Assembly (NCBI GenBank): GCA_050287965.1
Contig: JBNKCX010000017.1
Span: forward strand, 62,001-126,000
Source: CBFDBF01 sp050287965
Lineage (GTDB): Bacteria > Pseudomonadota > Gammaproteobacteria > Chromatiales > Chromatiaceae
DNA: 64,000 nucleotides
Direction: 5' to 3'
Part shown: positions 35,001 to 44,500 of the stretch, in pieces
Numbering within the stretch: the first letter of the stretch is position 1
Layout: every line of letters starts with the position of its first letter
Notes under the pieces: generated by a model
What the model was told of the DNA's origin: nothing
What the model saw: the letters and a program-made list of their open reading frames with translations, nothing else
Database searches by the model: none
Position numbers and translations under genes: made by a program

Positions 35001-37405
35001 ATGAACTTCGCCGTGATACCCTCATACGCCCCTTTCGCCGAAAGGTACTCAAATGGCTCCCAATCCCTGTCGAATCCGAGGCGCAGACGTGGATGGTCCT
35101 GTAACCAGGACCGCTCTTCCTGACTCAACACCAGTTTCACCTGCCCGCGCGCCGACCCTTCAGCCGGTACCCAATGCTTCAATATCTCGCGCCGCTCCGC
35201 CTCACCGATACTGGCCAGCGCCTTCTGCAGGATAGAATGCAACAATGGCCAGTCACGGCGCACGCCGATGGCATTTATCGAAGCGATATTCTCGATCTTG
35301 CCCTGGATCTGCAGATTGGAGATCAACTCCCGCTCAATAAGATACAGCGCTACCGCCCGGTTACCGATATAAGCGTCAGCCGCCCCTTTGGAAACCGCGT
35401 CAAGGGCGTCGCTGGTATGGGCATACTCCTGGATGCTTATATCCGGATACTGCTCGGCGAGAATCCGCGCCAGGACGAACCCCTTCTCAACTGCAACCTT
35501 TTCGCCACTCAGATCGCTGACACCGTTGGCGTAGGGACTCCCCTTACGCGCGATGATAACGTGAGGAATCGTGAGGTAGGGATCGGTAAAAAGAAAGTCA
35601 GCGGTCCGGCTTGGGTGCGGAGTGATCCCCATCAGGGCGGGCAGGCGCTTCTCCTTCACCGCCGCGTAGATCTCATCCCAGCTCCCCGGCTGCAGATGCA
35701 AAACACCGCCGAGACGGCGATTCATGGCGCGGACAAAATCAGCACCGATACCGCTGGATCGGCCCTTATTATCCACAAAATCCATCGGCGGCCAGGCATT
35801 CATAACACCGATAGGGATCTTCGGATGGGCTGCCAACCAGGCCTGTTCTTCCCGCGTCAACTGCAGCTCCTCCGGTGACATCCCCTGGCTGTCCAGGGAG
35901 ATCCAGCGCCGGCGGATGGTAATCCGTTGTTCACTGCTGATGCTATCAAGCCCCTTCTGCAGGATACCCCTGAGCTCCGGCCAGTCATTGCGGCAGCCCA
36001 TAGCCAGGTTGCTCGGCTGACCGAAACTGGCGGCGATACGCAGGTTGGCGATCTCTTCGCGCTCCAGCCAGTAGCTGGCCACGCCGATACTCAGGATGGT
36101 GGCATCGGCGGCGCCCACCGCCACCTGCTTCAATGCCGCGGGAATATCCCTGGTCTCCTGGATCTCCACCTCCGGAAGACGTTGGCGCAGATGGGTATTG
36201 ATGGAATATCCGGCCGGCAAGGCCAGGCTGTGTCCCGCTAAATCCGCTTCGCTGTGGATGTCTTCTCGCTCCCCCCGGGTAATAATCACCCGCTGACTGG
36301 TCAGATAGGGCTCGGTAAAAAGCAGATTGGCCTCGCGCTCAGCGGTACGATTGAGCAACGGCAGCAGATCAACCTCCTTTGCAAAGCCCTTCTGCAGAGT
36401 CTCCTGCCAGCTTTTTGTCGGTACCAGAACAAAGGTCACACCCAGGCTGCGCCCAAGCAACTCCAGATAGTCAGCGGATATACCTTTGTTATGACCCTCT
36501 GAATCAAGAAATTCGAAGGGAGCGAAATTCGGGTCTACCGCGATACGCAGGGTCCTGTGGCCTTCTATCCAACGCCGTTCCTCCGGGGTCAATCCCAGGT
36601 CCTGCTGAAAAGGAAACGCGATACCATAATCAGCCTGACGTCCCAGCCAGCGCGCCAGGATCCCGTTCATCTCTTCCCGGGTTATGGCACTCAGCCCCTG
36701 TTCTATCACCTGCAATAACGATCCCCGCCCCTTGGGTACGGCCGCGCGCAGGGAGAGGGGGAACAGCTCCTGCTCCAGGCGGCTGAACTTACCCCGCACT
36801 CCCTTACTCAAGAGCACCAGATCGGCGGAAGGCTGATCCGCGATAAAGCCCTGGATGTCCCCGGCCTGCACCGCCTCGACCATCCGGGTGATACTCTCGT
36901 AGCTGATGAACTCCGCCTTCGGGAGCAGTTCTTGCAGATACTCTCCGGGGGGCGGACCGCGAATACCGATTCGGGTCTGCTCAAAATCCCTCAAAGAGCG
37001 GCTTATCCCCCGCTCTGAGGGAAAATAGAGGAAGGCCGGCACTTGCAGAAAAGGCTTGGAAAAGAGCAACCACTCACTCCGATCCGCGGAGGAGATCAGA
37101 CCCATATGAAAATCGGCGCGCCCGGACTTGAGATCAGCCAGCGAGGCGGAGGTATCCGTCAGACGGAATCGGATCGGTCGCCCGTTCTTCTGCGACCACA
37201 GACGCCAGATATCTATACCGATACCGGCCACTTCACCCTCTTCATTCAACATGGTAAAGGGTGGCAGGGTACTACTGCCGACCAGGGTCAGCGTGTCAGG
37301 ATCGGAGGCGTCCTTTTGCGGGTCTGACCCAAGACAACTACCAGCCACCCCCAGGAGCAGGGATACCAGTAACAGTCGGAGAATATGGGTATTGTAGTCC
37401 TTCAC
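32090..37405 (-). CDS. BvgS/EvgS-like hybrid histidine kinase with four periplasmic solute-binding domains
   Basis: 1771 residues. After a signal segment, four tandem SBP_bac_3 (Venus flytrap) domains begin at about residues 38, 284, 524 and 764, each opening with the same pattern (for example LRIAVDPNFAPFEFLDSEG, IPIGVMNAWPPMDFVDNKG, LRLGFDRDWEPFEYLSAKG). One membrane helix (about 1004-1022) leads straight into HisKA (MSHEIRTPMNA, histidine about 1054) without a PAS domain, then the ATPase (GSGLGLSI), two receivers (LVADDNPSARD and LLVEDNVVNQQ) and an Hpt domain (LHTLKGVAGNIGA). BvgS and EvgS have two flytrap domains, so four is unusual. Ligands are unknown; SBP_bac_3 domains often bind amino acids. 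The start is a GTG with a weak ribosome binding site. Output is probably the overlapping HD-GYP regulator. Confidence 0.93.
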   Translation of the reverse strand: MKDYNTHILRLLLVSLLLGVAGSCLGSDPQKDASDPDTLTLVGSSTLPPFTMLNEEGEVAGIGIDIWRLWSQKNGRPIRFRLTDTSASLADLKSGRADFHMGLISSADRSEWLLFSKPFLQVPAFLYFPSERGISRSLRDFEQTRIGIRGPPPGEYLQELLPKAEFISYESITRMVEAVQAGDIQGFIADQPSADLVLLSKGVRGKFSRLEQELFPLSLRAAVPKGRGSLLQVIEQGLSAITREEMNGILARWLGRQADYGIAFPFQQDLGLTPEERRWIEGHRTLRIAVDPNFAPFEFLDSEGHNKGISADYLELLGRSLGVTFVLVPTKSWQETLQKGFAKEVDLLPLLNRTAEREANLLFTEPYLTSQRVIITRGEREDIHSEADLAGHSLALPAGYSINTHLRQRLPEVEIQETRDIPAALKQVAVGAADATILSIGVASYWLEREEIANLRIAASFGQPSNLAMGCRNDWPELRGILQKGLDSISSEQRITIRRRWISLDSQGMSPEELQLTREEQAWLAAHPKIPIGVMNAWPPMDFVDNKGRSSGIGADFVRAMNRRLGGVLHLQPGSWDEIYAAVKEKRLPALMGITPHPSRTADFLFTDPYLTIPHVIIARKGSPYANGVSDLSGEKVAVEKGFVLARILAEQYPDISIQEYAHTSDALDAVSKGAADAYIGNRAVALYLIERELISNLQIQGKIENIASINAIGVRRDWPLLHSILQKALASIGEAERREILKHWVPAEGSARGQVKLVLSQEERSWLQDHPRLRLGFDRDWEPFEYLSAKGAYEGITAKFMERLEGMTGVEMIPQTDLSWAEVMVRVREGEIDVLSALTPSAERRQYLNFTKPYLHFPLMVFTRQEAPLITGIEDLGRARVAVERDYITQEYLQTNHPDLQLKLVDTTGEALRALSSGQVDAYVGNLTLSSYMIDKLGLGNIKVAAPTPYVNDLAIGVRKDWPELVAILDKALDAIDENERRSIRQESLAIRYDVEVNYALLWKVVAGAATLLLLTLLWVAQTRRQKAALAVAKAEAERANRFKSYFLANMSHEIRTPMNAIMGFSYLTLQTELSTRQYHYLDKIHASAQALLGVINDILDFSRIEAGKLEIECVPFSLDEVYERLANLTMTKAEEKGLRLYFNRNPQVPDSLMGDPLRLGQVLINLVGNAVKFTEQGEVQVNVELEHRDETRVRLCFTVSDTGIGIEAEQIPRLFGAFTQLDDSTTRRYGGSGLGLSICQHLVQLMGGEIVAQSVPGEGSVFRFCLPFEIGDTAERDWMPGPDLRGLRVLVADDNPSARDILGGRLASFTFKVSTASSALEALRLLRQADAEGQPFRLILMDWRMPELNGVDAGREIKRGVGLKSIPAVILVTTHGREEVMRQVEAAGLDGFLIKPASPSTLFDTVIRVLEKSGEEKAGPPVRVGGKYLSGEVLLVEDNVVNQQVAQEILLGMGLAVDIAGNGSEALKALKERSYDLVLMDIQMPDMDGYEATRRIRAEPSYENLPVIAMTAHAMSGERERCLEAGMDEHIPKPIDPVQLFTTLSRWLTVTDKAPERVGVADDVELPEKIPGVDLNWGLERIGGNRRLFLKLLGEFVANHRDTVQKIRMLLAKGKSDDARRVLHTLKGVAGNIGARTLQQETESLEQALLEKEAVEIRLPQSFDEAFNALLNGLSILLTDKEQVSSVAAEDEEVVPDGDQDDLFLRLQQMLKEGNPDARQLLKQLDGFLLETEQRKHLEQINARLNDYDFDNALLLLEKLIADMTGTRR

Positions 37406-37650
37406 GCGCAGATATTTATGTCCGTCCTTTTCGACTAGTTTAGGATATCTTCAGGATAATCCCCATGAATTAAAAGCCTAACACCCCCGCGGATACTGTT
37501 GTGACGGTTCCGTTTACGAGCTGGAGGGTGCCGGCCTTTCCGCTCAACCTCGATACGGCACCCACGGAATACAAAAAAGTGCGACAAGTAATGGGCAAAA
37601 ATCAGCCCATCTTGCTAGGATTAGGGAAAGTCCACGCGGAGAATGCGGCT

Positions 37651-38004
37651 ATGAAACGTTCCTTTCCTTTATCCATCGTCATACTCTGCCTCTTTGCCCT
37701 GTCGTTACCTATAGCGGCCTTTGCCATCAATGGGCCGTACCACGGATCCGCCGGGGAAGAAGTGGTAACCGCTAATTTTGAGGGCCAGGCTGACGGTGCC
37801 AGCGGTACCCTTACAATCGGCGAAACCCATTACATCCTGCAGATACAAAAGGGCGAAAACGGTTACCAGGGCACCCTCATCAATATTTCGGAAGGTTATG
37901 GGGCTACCCTGCTCATCCAGGAACAGGAAGGGAAACTGCAGTTGGACATCGAGCGGGAAGGGAAACCGTCGCAGCACCTGGAGCTGCTGCCCGGCATCCC
38001 CTGA
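37651..38004 (+). CDS. small secreted protein of unknown function
   Basis: 117 residues. Residues 1-24 are a signal peptide (LSIVILCLFALSLPIAAFA). The mature protein is a beta-rich domain (GEEVVTANFEGQADGASGTL, then HYILQIQKGENGYQGTL) ending in LELLPGIP. I do not recognise the family. The ATG at 37651 has GGAG at good spacing, whereas the longer frame from 37501 would hide the signal peptide. It is divergent from the four-sensor kinase and converges with the hemerythrin gene, so no operon partner is indicated. Confidence 0.75.
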   Translation: MKRSFPLSIVILCLFALSLPIAAFAINGPYHGSAGEEVVTANFEGQADGASGTLTIGETHYILQIQKGENGYQGTLINISEGYGATLLIQEQEGKLQLDIEREGKPSQHLELLPGIP

Positions 38005-38086
38005 GCCGGAAAGACAATATCAGGGATTGCGGGAAATAATACAGAGACCCCCCGGGGTACGGCATGGTCTGCCGAGAAGCTTCCGA

Positions 38087-38548
38087 CTATTGCTCGAACC
38101 GATCCCCCGCGATACCCACTGTCTCCCGCAGAAACTTCCCGAACAGCTGATCTATTCCGAGCAGATGCTCGTTTAGCCACTGGTTGAGAAACGTAAGCAC
38201 CTCCATGGAGGACACCTCCCGCCCTTCGCGCAGCTGTTCGCAGATAGCCACTATCTGGCGGGAAAACTCGCGATGCTGGGCGATGTGGGCGCGCGCTTCC
38301 TCCGGGCAGGTCGTTGCATAATCGTACCTCTTCATCAGCGTTTCCTCGGTTTCGAAATGGGTGAGGGCGTAACCGAGCAGATCCCTGGCCATCTGATGCA
38401 GCAGGACACCACTTTCGTCACAGAGCAGTTTCTCATTCGCCTCTTGCAGGGTATCGACAAGAAAATGGTGCTGCCTGTCGATAGCGGAGATACCGGTCGC
38501 CATCTTCTCGGACCATTCGATCGGTTGGAAAGACTTTTTCATCGGCAT
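38087..38548 (-). CDS. bacteriohemerythrin
   Basis: 153 residues. The di-iron ligand set of hemerythrins is visible: histidine at 27/28 (DRQHHFLVD), H64 and E68 (HFETEE), H88 and H92 (HIAQHREF), H128 and D133 (EHLLGID). The protein should bind oxygen (or nitric oxide) reversibly in the cytoplasm. The start at 38548 or 38542 overlaps the end of the giant GGDEF-EAL gene (its TGA is 38539-38541), implying co-translation; a longer frame starting at 38644 lies wholly inside that gene and is unlikely. The coupling suggests oxygen delivery to, or oxygen sensing for, the c-di-GMP protein. Confidence 0.93.
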   Translation of the reverse strand: MPMKKSFQPIEWSEKMATGISAIDRQHHFLVDTLQEANEKLLCDESGVLLHQMARDLLGYALTHFETEETLMKRYDYATTCPEEARAHIAQHREFSRQIVAICEQLREGREVSSMEVLTFLNQWLNEHLLGIDQLFGKFLRETVGIAGDRFEQ

Positions 38549-41500
38549 ATATCCGCCCCATTTACCAGAAAATCCGCGTACCATTTCTCGAAGGCGAAAA
38601 CCGGCATCGGCCGCCCCAGACCGTAACCCTGCACAACCGAACAACCAAGCTCCACCAGATGCCGTGCCTGTTCCTCGGATTCCACACCCTCGGCAACCAC
38701 ACGCAACCCGAAAGCCTGCCCCAATCTGATCACACCGACAACGATGGCATGATCGCTCGGGTCTTCAAGCATATCGCGCACGAATGATTGATCGATCTTC
38801 AGCTCCTCGATGCTTAGTCGCCGCAGATATACCAGCGAGGAATAGCCGGTCCCGAAGTCATCAAGGGAAAAGCCGACCCCCATCTTCAGACATTCCTTGA
38901 TTATCTGCTCAATCGGCTCCAGATCTTCCAGGTCAGAGGACTCGACAATTTCCATCAGCAGTCGACCCCTCGGCATATTCGGCCAGTACGATTCAATGGC
39001 ATTGCGCAGATCATCGACAAAGGTCTGGTACTTGAGATGACGTGGAAAGATATTGATACTGATGGGTAACACCGCGCCCCTATCATTCCAGAACCGCGCC
39101 TGTCGCACCGCCCGTTCCATCACCCAGCGACCCATGCGGAACGCCAGACTATCGTTTTCAATCAGGGAAAGGAACTCCTTGGGCCCCACCAGACCGAGGA
39201 TCGGATCATTCCAGCGGAGCAGGGCCTCGACTCCGTGAAGCGCCCCGGTGACACAGTCCACTTTCGGCTGATAGTAAAGTTCGAACTGATTCTCCTCGAG
39301 ACCACGTTCCACCTTGGCGAGAAGTTCCACCCGCTGGGCGATCTGCCGCTCCAGCCGTGCGTCGAACATCTGAAACCGGTTTTTCCCGAGTTGTTTCGCC
39401 GAGTACATGGCGTGGTCGGCATGGCGTAACAGGTTATCGGCATCGACATTATCATCGGGATAGAGGGTCACACCGATACTGGCTGATACGGATACCGGCT
39501 CTCCGCCCAACATCATTGGTTCGGAAACTTTAGCCAGAACCCGTTCCAATGCCTGAACACAATCGGTTTCCTCACCGACATCATTCCATAACAGCACGAA
39601 CTCGTCACCACCCAGCCGCGAGATAGTATCATCGGCGCGCAACATCAACTGCAGGCGATGGGCAATTTCCACCAGCATGCGGTCGCCGCCCTCGTGACCA
39701 AACTGATCATTGATCGGCTTGAATCCGTCGAGGTCAAGGTAACAAACAGCGAGATTCTTGCCGAGGCGCCGGGCACGCGCGATGGCCTGCTCCAGCCGGT
39801 CTCTGAGCAGACGCCGGTTGGGTACCGAGGTCAGTACATCGTAGTGCGCAATACGGTCGAGGTCTTCCTCATGTTGTTTAAGTACCGTAATGTCGGTAAA
39901 GGCTCCGACATAATGTTGCAGCCGATCCGCATCATCCTTGACGGCGACGATGGAGAGCAGCTCCGCAAACTCGCCCCCCGACTTGCGCCTGTTCCAGATC
40001 TCACCCTGCCATTCCCCCTCGGCAGTGATCGATCTCCACATCTCCGCATAAAATTCCGGGCTTTGCCGCCCTGAGCTCAGAATACGCGGATTCTCGCCGA
40101 TCACGTCCTCACGGGTATAGCCGGTAAGGTGGGTAAAGGCTGGATTTATATCGATTATCCGGTTATCGGCATCGCTGATCAGAATACCTTCCTGGCTGTG
40201 AGCGAACACGCTGGCGGCCAGCCGCAACTGCTCCTCGGTGCGCTTGCGCTCGGTAATATCAACCAGGGAGACCAGTATCTTTCCCAGACTCTGCTCGTAA
40301 CCGGGCGTGACCGAGAAATGGGCCAGCGTATTCTGCCGGCGACCGGTAACCGTCTGCACCGTCGCCTCCAGGCGAAAACTCGTGTCTCCCCGCATGAGCG
40401 CCACAACCACGCTGCGAAAAGCGGCCAGGGAGTCGGGAACGAAGATCTGGTGAAGATTGCGCAGCAACGTCTCCTTGCTCTCCGCTTCATGAAAAACCAG
40501 TGCGGTATGGTTGATATCCAGCACGCGGACCAGTTGCGCGCATTCTCGAAGCACCTCCGGGTGGCTCGTCAGGTAACCCTCCATATCCTCAGCGAACTCA
40601 GAACCAAGCGTTTCCAGATATTCCTTTACAGCGGAGTAGTCCTCCTCGCGAATGGGCAGCGGTGAGTTCTCGAAGAACTTATGGTAACGTTCCTCGCTCT
40701 CGCGCAGATCACGGGTGACCAGCAGGCTGTTCAGTCCATCCGACAATCTGCGGCCGACCTCCTCGAACAAACGCCTCTCCTGGTCGGACCAGATCCGATC
40801 GTAGGAACATTGATGGATACCAAACTGCCAGGGCACATCGACCCTTGGATACAGGGCCATGGCCATGAAGGAGCGGATACTGAACTGCTCCTGCAGGAAT
40901 TCCGCTACCGGATAGTCCGTGCCCGGTCCCACACACACAGGATGATCCGAATCGAGCACCAGTTTCATTTCCCACGCCACCTTTTCGTTCATGGGCATTT
41001 CAAGACCCAACTCAAGCACCCCCGGATATTCCGGCCGGCAACGCTCCATGGGCGCCCTCCAGGTGGCCGAGTTCGGATCACAGGGATAGAGCAGGTAGAC
41101 GCGGTCGCAATCAAAGATGTCCAGCACCTCGTCCAGGACCCGGGTCAGAACCCGCTCGAATCCACCCTCCTCCTGCAGCACCCGGTTGATCCGGTCCAGA
41201 CTCTTGAGAATATCCAGATATGTCTGGAGTTGATATTCCGCACGTTTTCTTTCCGTGATGTCGTTAGAGATAACCAACACCGAAACCACCCTGCCGCCGG
41301 TATCGAATTCAGGCGCGAAACGCATGCTGGCCCAACGTATTTCCCCTTCCACGTCCTGGTAGGAGAGTTCATCCGAGCGCTCAGCGGCTGTTTCGATAAC
41401 CTGCCTGATATTGGCCATATAGCGATCGGGACTGGTCAGCGGAGAGTAGGTTTCCTCTGTGGTCTTACCAAGCAGATGTTCTACCGGCTCCGGAAACTGT

Positions 41501-44500
41501 TTCCGAAGGGTGGGATTGACGTAGATACGGTGCAAATCCAGATCGTATCGCGCGATGTGGTCGGGTGAATTCTCCACCAGAGTGCGAAACAGTTGCTCGC
41601 TGGCGGCAAGCCGCTGATCCGCCGCTTTGCGCTCAGTGATATCGGCAAAACTGACAATGACCTGTTCGATTTCACCTCCCTCGCCGACCAATGGAGTGGC
41701 GCTTACCAGCGCCCACACATCCTCCTCTCGATCCGGGCGCCGTATGCCCACGACGAGGTTCTGCAGCGCACAGCGCGAAGTCAATACCTGGTTAACCGGG
41801 TACTCTTCCAACGGCATCTCGCTACCGTCCTCACGCAGGAAATGCCACGCAGGATCGATAGCGGTCTTTCCCTGCATCTGCTCTTCGCTTAGTCCGAGCA
41901 ACTTCTGCGCAACGGAGTTGGAGACAATGATTTTCGTGTCTGCACCGTGCACCACGACCGCGGCATTGATATTCTGCACCAGGGTACGGAACTTCTTCTC
42001 GCTTTCCCTGAGGTCAGTATAAAGACGGGCGTTTTCCAGCGAGATCGCCGCCTGCACGGCCAGCACTTCCAGCACGGCGATTCGCTCCGGAGTAAAGGCG
42101 CCGGCGACTTGCCTGTTTTCGAGGTACAGCACCCCGATCAATCTGTTTTGCCGGAGCAGCGGAAGGCAAAATACAGATCTCGCCAGCCCCCGCTGCAAAT
42201 AGGTGTCCTCGAAAAACTCGCCTGGGCGTGAGACATCGTCGACAATCACACTCCTTCGAGTACGGGCTACAAAGTTGAAGACGGTTTCGGCACAACCCAC
42301 CCGACCAACCGATGTGCGCATTAGCTTGACCTCTACGCCGGTACCGCTGGCTCTGGCCTCCACCTCCACCTCGAACTCCTCGTCGGACGGAAGAATCAGG
42401 AGACCCCGATCCGCGCCCGCATTCTCGAGCGCACTGGTCATCAGCGTCTCGATAAGTCGCGGCAGTTCAATCTCCTCCGACACCATCTGGGAAGCCCGGG
42501 TGACAGTCATCATATCCAGCTGCGGCTGCAGATCAGCGGCGGCCCTCTCCGACGACTCGAGACGCGGTTGCAACGCACTCAGTTCCGGATAGAGCCCGTC
42601 GAGCTGCTTAAGCTTTCCTTCGGCACCCCATAGAGCGTAACCGGCGCTTGCCCGATGCAAATGGGCGAGACCCGTCGCCTCAAGCCCTCGACCAAGATAG
42701 AATCGACCCGCCAGTTCGTGCGCCAACGCCTCGTTATGTACGAAATCGTTTGTGCGCGCGGATTGGATGGCCTTCTCGTAAAGATTCATTGCGTCGAATG
42801 GCCGATCTTCTATGCGGGCGATCTCAGCACCAATAAGGGCGGCACGATTCTCAAAGTTCTCCGGGCAGTTCTTTGCCCAAGCCTCGAGTTGCTGCAGTTG
42901 TTCGGCCATAACCTTCAAATGCCGTTTGCGGCGGGATTTCGATTCCGAATCACACTGGGCCGCATGGGAAAGGGCGGTATAGAAGGAATACTCCGCTATT
43001 TCAATGAACGGTCTCGTGGTCCAAATCAAAGATTCCGCTTTTTCCGATGCCGCGATGGCCGCCCCGTAATCGCCCGCAAAAAACCGCGCCTGCAATTGAC
43101 GGATCAAGTGAAAACACTCTGCCACGGCCAGGCCCGGTTGTTCCGTGAAATGCGCTTCGAACTGCTGTTCATCGAACTGCTCTTCGTCAAATGAACCGAA
43201 TTTTCGCGTCATCCCCCGCAGGCTTCGGATCAACCCGATTTGCGAAGTGATAATGTCGACGACCAGTCCAAATCGAGCTCTCTTCGCATAGTTAAGGCCG
43301 TTTCCGGCTTCATACTCCGCTTTTTCAAGCGGGTCGCCCGCCATCAGAAGGTTGGCGACCAGATTGTTACAGGCATAGGCGCCATAAATTATGTCACCGC
43401 TTCTGCTTGCAATATCAAAAGCACGCAACAACAGATCACGGCCTGCCCGGATGTGTCTCGCCCAGGGCATGACAAACATACCGAAGTTGGTGTAGGTTCT
43501 GGCCTGAAAACGCTTCATTCCACGTTGCTCGACCAGGTCGTACCCCAGTTTACCGAAACGAAAGGCCGCTTCGTAATTGCCGAAGCGCGGTCCGGCAATG
43601 ACCCCGAATGAAGCGTAGGCGAAACTCGAGCCGTCTGTGTTTCCGTGCTCGAGGCTCATATTGACCGCTTTGCAGATGACCATGGAGACCAGGTTGGCAT
43701 CCGTAAATAAGGCGGGCGGCCTGAGCTTGATCAGAACATCCATGGTTGCAAGCAACGCCGGATCAGTCATTACCGGCAGGTCAATGAGTTCCTCAACCGA
43801 ACGGTCCCCAAGAGTCGACCAGATCAGCTCGTATTCCTTGCGCGCCTCCTCTTCGCTCGGATGGACCGACCAATCGATTCCCAGATGCCTGAGGTAGTCA
43901 AGACCGACCGTTACCGCCCGACCCATCTGTCCGAGTGTTATATATAAATCGATGCAAAGAGTTGCTACGTTCGCCCGCTCTACGGTACTTTCCACATGGG
44001 GGGACAACTCGGCCAGATGCTGCTCCGCAGCCTCCAACTCCCCGGTCAGAAACTCGCATTCCACCCGGTTAATTTCCAAAGCAAAGGCGAGTTGGCGGTG
44101 CTGCTCCCAGCGCTCATCCCCCAGGAGCGAATTACCATTGGTTAGATATGTCAGGGCCTCAGCATATGCTGTAGATCCCTTGGCACGCTCACCTGCCAAT
44201 AGGTTGAGTCGCGCCGCCTTTTCGCATTCCTCTGGTGAGGAAATCAACGTTATCGCGCGGTCAAGCTGACTTACTATTTCGAAAACCGCTTCATCCAGCT
44301 CTTCCTCGGGGGTATGCGCCAACTGCAACCTGCCGATTTTAAGATGGGTCTTCGCCCGCAACGCCTCCGGCATTAATGCATAAGCGGCTTCCTGTACCCG
44401 GTCGTGTACGAATCGGAAAGAGTTCCCATATTTCTGGACAATCCCCTGCCCAACAGCCTCCTGCAAAACCGCATAGACCTCCTTTTCCGGCACCGCCAGA

